DNA of 64,000 nt from an uncultured Marinicella sp. (lineage in GTDB: Bacteria; Pseudomonadota; Gammaproteobacteria; Xanthomonadales; Marinicellaceae). The notes beneath the pieces are model-generated. The model worked only from the letters and a program-made list of their open reading frames with translations. It did not search any database and had not been told where the DNA came from. The position numbers were made by a program, and so were the translations under genes. Of this stretch, positions 61,400 through 64,000 are shown one piece after another. Each line of letters begins with the position of its first letter. Positions within the stretch are counted from its first letter, which is position 1. The stretch lies in contig CANNAM010000004.1 in NCBI GenBank assembly GCA_947502595.1, positions 62,001 to 126,000 on the forward strand. The letters are read 5' to 3'.

Positions 61400-63367
61400 T
61401 CAGGCCTTAGGTGGTTTTTTTAAGTGCCGGTACAAAAATCGATTGGGGTGAATGATTTTACACAAATCAGTTTCAAGAGGCAAAGGGTCTCCGTTGATCA
61501 TCGCACTTAAATACTGTGCCAATAAGGGAGCAGATGTGAAGCCACGTGAACCCAGTCCGTTGAGGATATACAGGTTTTTCAAGGGTTCAGCTGCAGGGTA
61601 GTTTTGCCAATGTCTGCCATGGTGCAAGTCTTGGTAATCATGCTTGAATTGGGCTTGGTTAATCAGTGGCCCGCACAGGGGCAAGTGGTCTGGGGTGGTG
61701 GCTCTGATGGCTGCATGGCCATGCAAAACTTCGGCAGCACAGAGCTCGGAATGCCAAGGGTGGTTTTGCCATAAAGTGAAATTTCTGAGGGCGTGATCAG
61801 CATCTAATTGGGCCGGTTGTGACCAAGCAGTTGGAGGCAAGTGATCAAAAGTAGCGCCCAATAACCACTGTTGTTTGTTCAGCTGTGGAATCACATAACC
61901 TTTGTTCAGCAAAATGTGCTTTAAGGCAATGTTTGCAGGTGTTTTTATGGTGGTGGTCATGCCATGTTTACCAACCAAAGACAAATCAGCGGGTTGACAC
62001 AGTCGATGTGCATCAATACCGTTGGCCAGCACCAATAATTCGGTGTTGTGGATGACTTTGTTGTGTACGTCATACAATTGCCAAACACCGTTTTGGTTTG
62101 AGCTCAAGCGCTGTACATCAGCAGTGATCCATTGGTCGACATCGGCCAGCAGTCGTTGGCCCACTTTGTCCGTTTGGACGTAACCTGCTTGTGGGTAATG
62201 TAATTGACAGTGATCAGCTGTTACCTCGAGTTGCAGTAATTGTTTCGGTAATTTGGCTTGTTCAATTAAAGCAGCCCAGCTGTGCTGTTGATCTGAACGA
62301 ATTGCTTGCTGTACACCAATGGCTTTGAACTCTGTGGATTGGTAAAAGCGCACAGCCATTTCATATGCACGCAAATACAATAAGGCTTCAGGAGAATCTT
62401 TCACAGTCAGCATCGGCATCACCATGGCCAGTTCATTGCCTGAGGCTTGTTGCATGGGGGTTGGATGCAAATCAATCAGGGTGGTTGTATAACCCAATTT
62501 TTTCATCTGATGAGCCATGCAAAGGCCTGCGATACCAGCACCAAGGACAGTAACAGCGGGTTTTTCTGAAACCGTTTGCGGCCAAGGGTGCCAGGGTTGT
62601 ATATTGAGTGGTTGATGGGTTTTATCGGTGATGAAACGTGCTTTGATCATTTCTCTTTTTTGCGCAAAACCCGCTGGTTTTTGAACTTCAAAACCTTGAG
62701 CAGTCAGTGCCTTGTTTATCGCCGAAGCAGCGGTAAAGGTGGATAAAGTGGTGCCGGGCTTAGACAGTCTAGTGATTTCATCGAATAAATCAGCATGCCA
62801 CATGTCTGGATTTTTTTTCGGTGCAAAGCCATCCAAAAACCAGGCATCAACCTTGGCTTCTAATTGGCTAAAGCTACGTGTTGCATCACCAAACCCTAAA
62901 CTGAGTGAGACGTTATCTGGCAGTTGAAAATGATGAAATCCAGCTCGAAAACTGTCCTGAAAGCAATCCCATATTGTCAGCAGTTGCTGGCTGAATTGAG
63001 TCAGTTCAGGGAAACATTGGTGGGCCAAGCGCAGGCTGTTTTTATCCAGCGGAAATTTTTCTACACTGATGAAATGGAGGCGACCTGTTTGGCTGTTGCG
63101 TTGCTGCCACGCTTGTAAAACCGCCAAAAAATTCAAACCCGTACCAAAGCCTGTTTCGGCTATACAAAAAGTTTGTTCTGGATTCAGATGTTGCCACCGT
63201 TGGCTCAATTGGTTGGCTTGTAAAAACACATATTGGGATTCAGCCAAACCGCCTTGGTCATTGAAGTAAACATCATTGAAGCGTGGACAATGAGGTTGTT
63301 GGTTTTTAGGCGCTGTTGCAAAAGCTGGGGTGTAAGATAGGTTTAACGGGTCTTCAGTCTGGGTCAT
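61400..63367 (-). CDS. mnmC: Bifunctional tRNA 5-methylaminomethyl-2-thiouridine biosynthesis protein MnmC
   Basis: FCIAETGFGTGLNFLAVLQAW, AWFLDGFAPKKNPDMW; FAD domain VTVLGAGIAGLCMAHQMKKLGY; NLYILNGLGSRGFTSAPLLAQYL. Confidence 0.93.
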   Translation of the reverse strand: MTQTEDPLNLSYTPAFATAPKNQQPHCPRFNDVYFNDQGGLAESQYVFLQANQLSQRWQHLNPEQTFCIAETGFGTGLNFLAVLQAWQQRNSQTGRLHFISVEKFPLDKNSLRLAHQCFPELTQFSQQLLTIWDCFQDSFRAGFHHFQLPDNVSLSLGFGDATRSFSQLEAKVDAWFLDGFAPKKNPDMWHADLFDEITRLSKPGTTLSTFTAASAINKALTAQGFEVQKPAGFAQKREMIKARFITDKTHQPLNIQPWHPWPQTVSEKPAVTVLGAGIAGLCMAHQMKKLGYTTTLIDLHPTPMQQASGNELAMVMPMLTVKDSPEALLYLRAYEMAVRFYQSTEFKAIGVQQAIRSDQQHSWAALIEQAKLPKQLLQLEVTADHCQLHYPQAGYVQTDKVGQRLLADVDQWITADVQRLSSNQNGVWQLYDVHNKVIHNTELLVLANGIDAHRLCQPADLSLVGKHGMTTTIKTPANIALKHILLNKGYVIPQLNKQQWLLGATFDHLPPTAWSQPAQLDADHALRNFTLWQNHPWHSELCAAEVLHGHAAIRATTPDHLPLCGPLINQAQFKHDYQDLHHGRHWQNYPAAEPLKNLYILNGLGSRGFTSAPLLAQYLSAMINGDPLPLETDLCKIIHPNRFLYRHLKKPPKA

Positions 63368-63497
63368 GACCAGATTATAAATGAAATCAATTAATTAGGT
63401 ATTGTCGCTGTGTCAAGAATGCCTGCTGCTGGATTTACAACAGCGGTCGCAGTCATTGAGCTTGCTGTAAAATCGTTTAAATCAACTGTTTAATTGG

Positions 63498-63683
63498 TTA
63501 TTTGGTGTTAGAGGCAATTTGCACCATGCCATAGTTGCATTCTACGCAGGTATAGTCTTTAGCAACAAATGGAGAGGTGTTGTTGCGGTAATTCAACACT
63601 TTAATATAGACCACATTGGAGTGACATGTAGAACATGCAAACTTAACAATGTTACTGGTATTGGTTTGGTCAGTCTTGCCCAT
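63498..63683 (-). CDS. Small zinc-ribbon protein, hypothetical
   Basis: 61 aa with CSTC...CVEC motifs. Confidence 0.55.
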   Translation of the reverse strand: MGKTDQTNTSNIVKFACSTCHSNVVYIKVLNYRNNTSPFVAKDYTCVECNYGMVQIASNTK

Positions 63684-63820
63684 TAAAATGTTTATTTTGG
63701 TTGCGATTAATTAAATTATGCTGGTTTAATATTGGCATGTTAAGCGTTTGTAGGTTTATTCGTATTTTTCACCTTTAATACGGCCTTTTTGCTGATTTGT
63801 TAAGCTAAAATACCCTGCAT

Positions 63821-64000
63821 ATGACAAAAATTGATCACAAAATCCAAATTCCGGATTACCGCATCATCAGAAAAATAGGTGAAGGTGGTATGAGTGTGGT
63901 GTATTTGGCTTTTCAGGAGTCATTAAAACGTGAGGTGGCGCTGAAGATCATGCGCCCGGTAGTTACTGATGAAGAAAATGTGGTGAAACGCTTTGAACAA
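63821..64000 (+). CDS. Serine/threonine protein kinase, N-terminal part (truncated by window end)
   Basis: [45 protein letters not shown]-loop GEGGMSVVY and catalytic Lys (ALKIM). Confidence 0.9.
   Translation, partial: MTKIDHKIQIPDYRIIRKIGEGGMSVVYLAFQESLKREVALKIMRPVVTDEENVVKRFEQ

Noticed and set aside
1-64000. CRISPR arrays, integrases, transposases, toxin-antitoxin or defence islands
   Set aside because: Read for regularly spaced repeats and for hallmark proteins in the ORF track; none recognised. Gene content is core-like.

Overview
This 64 kb window looks like a contiguous piece of a gammaproteobacterial chromosome. It is dense and mostly housekeeping; I saw no phage, integrase, transposase or CRISPR array. 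My taxonomic guess (Xanthomonadales-allied, Marinicella-like) rests only on gene content and protein style. Main blocks are: hisE(3' end)-hisD; a CadC-like wHTH/TPR regulator and an RND efflux pair; rhlE-NYN; M14 peptidase; ubiK; rnr-rlmB; an ilvE-D-B-N-C-A operon with an unlisted 25-aa leader peptide and attenuator; dsbC; an AbgT transporter; folB; algZ/algR-like genes with hemC-hemD; moaB; a single-domain voltage-gated cation channel; a beta-carbonic anhydrase; hemW-rdgB-rph; a branched-chain-type 2-oxoacid dehydrogenase (E2 and fused E1) beside an Lrp/AsnC regulator; tRNA-Leu(CAG); a thiamine-uptake cassette under a TPP riboswitch; an S9 peptidase; tpx; LOG; mnmC; and the start of a Ser/Thr kinase. 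The most interesting items are (i) the ilv attenuator upstream of an ilv operon that resembles Bacteroidota/fungal-type enzymes, (ii) the TPP-riboswitch/TonB receptor/PF01910-like/PnuC-like/kinase cassette with a possible SD-sequestering expression platform, and (iii) a channel selectivity filter, TFEDWTD, similar to the engineered calcium-selective CavAb filter. I do not see a clearly unprecedented multi-gene system; the thiamine cassette is the nearest candidate. All family calls are by eye, with no database search.
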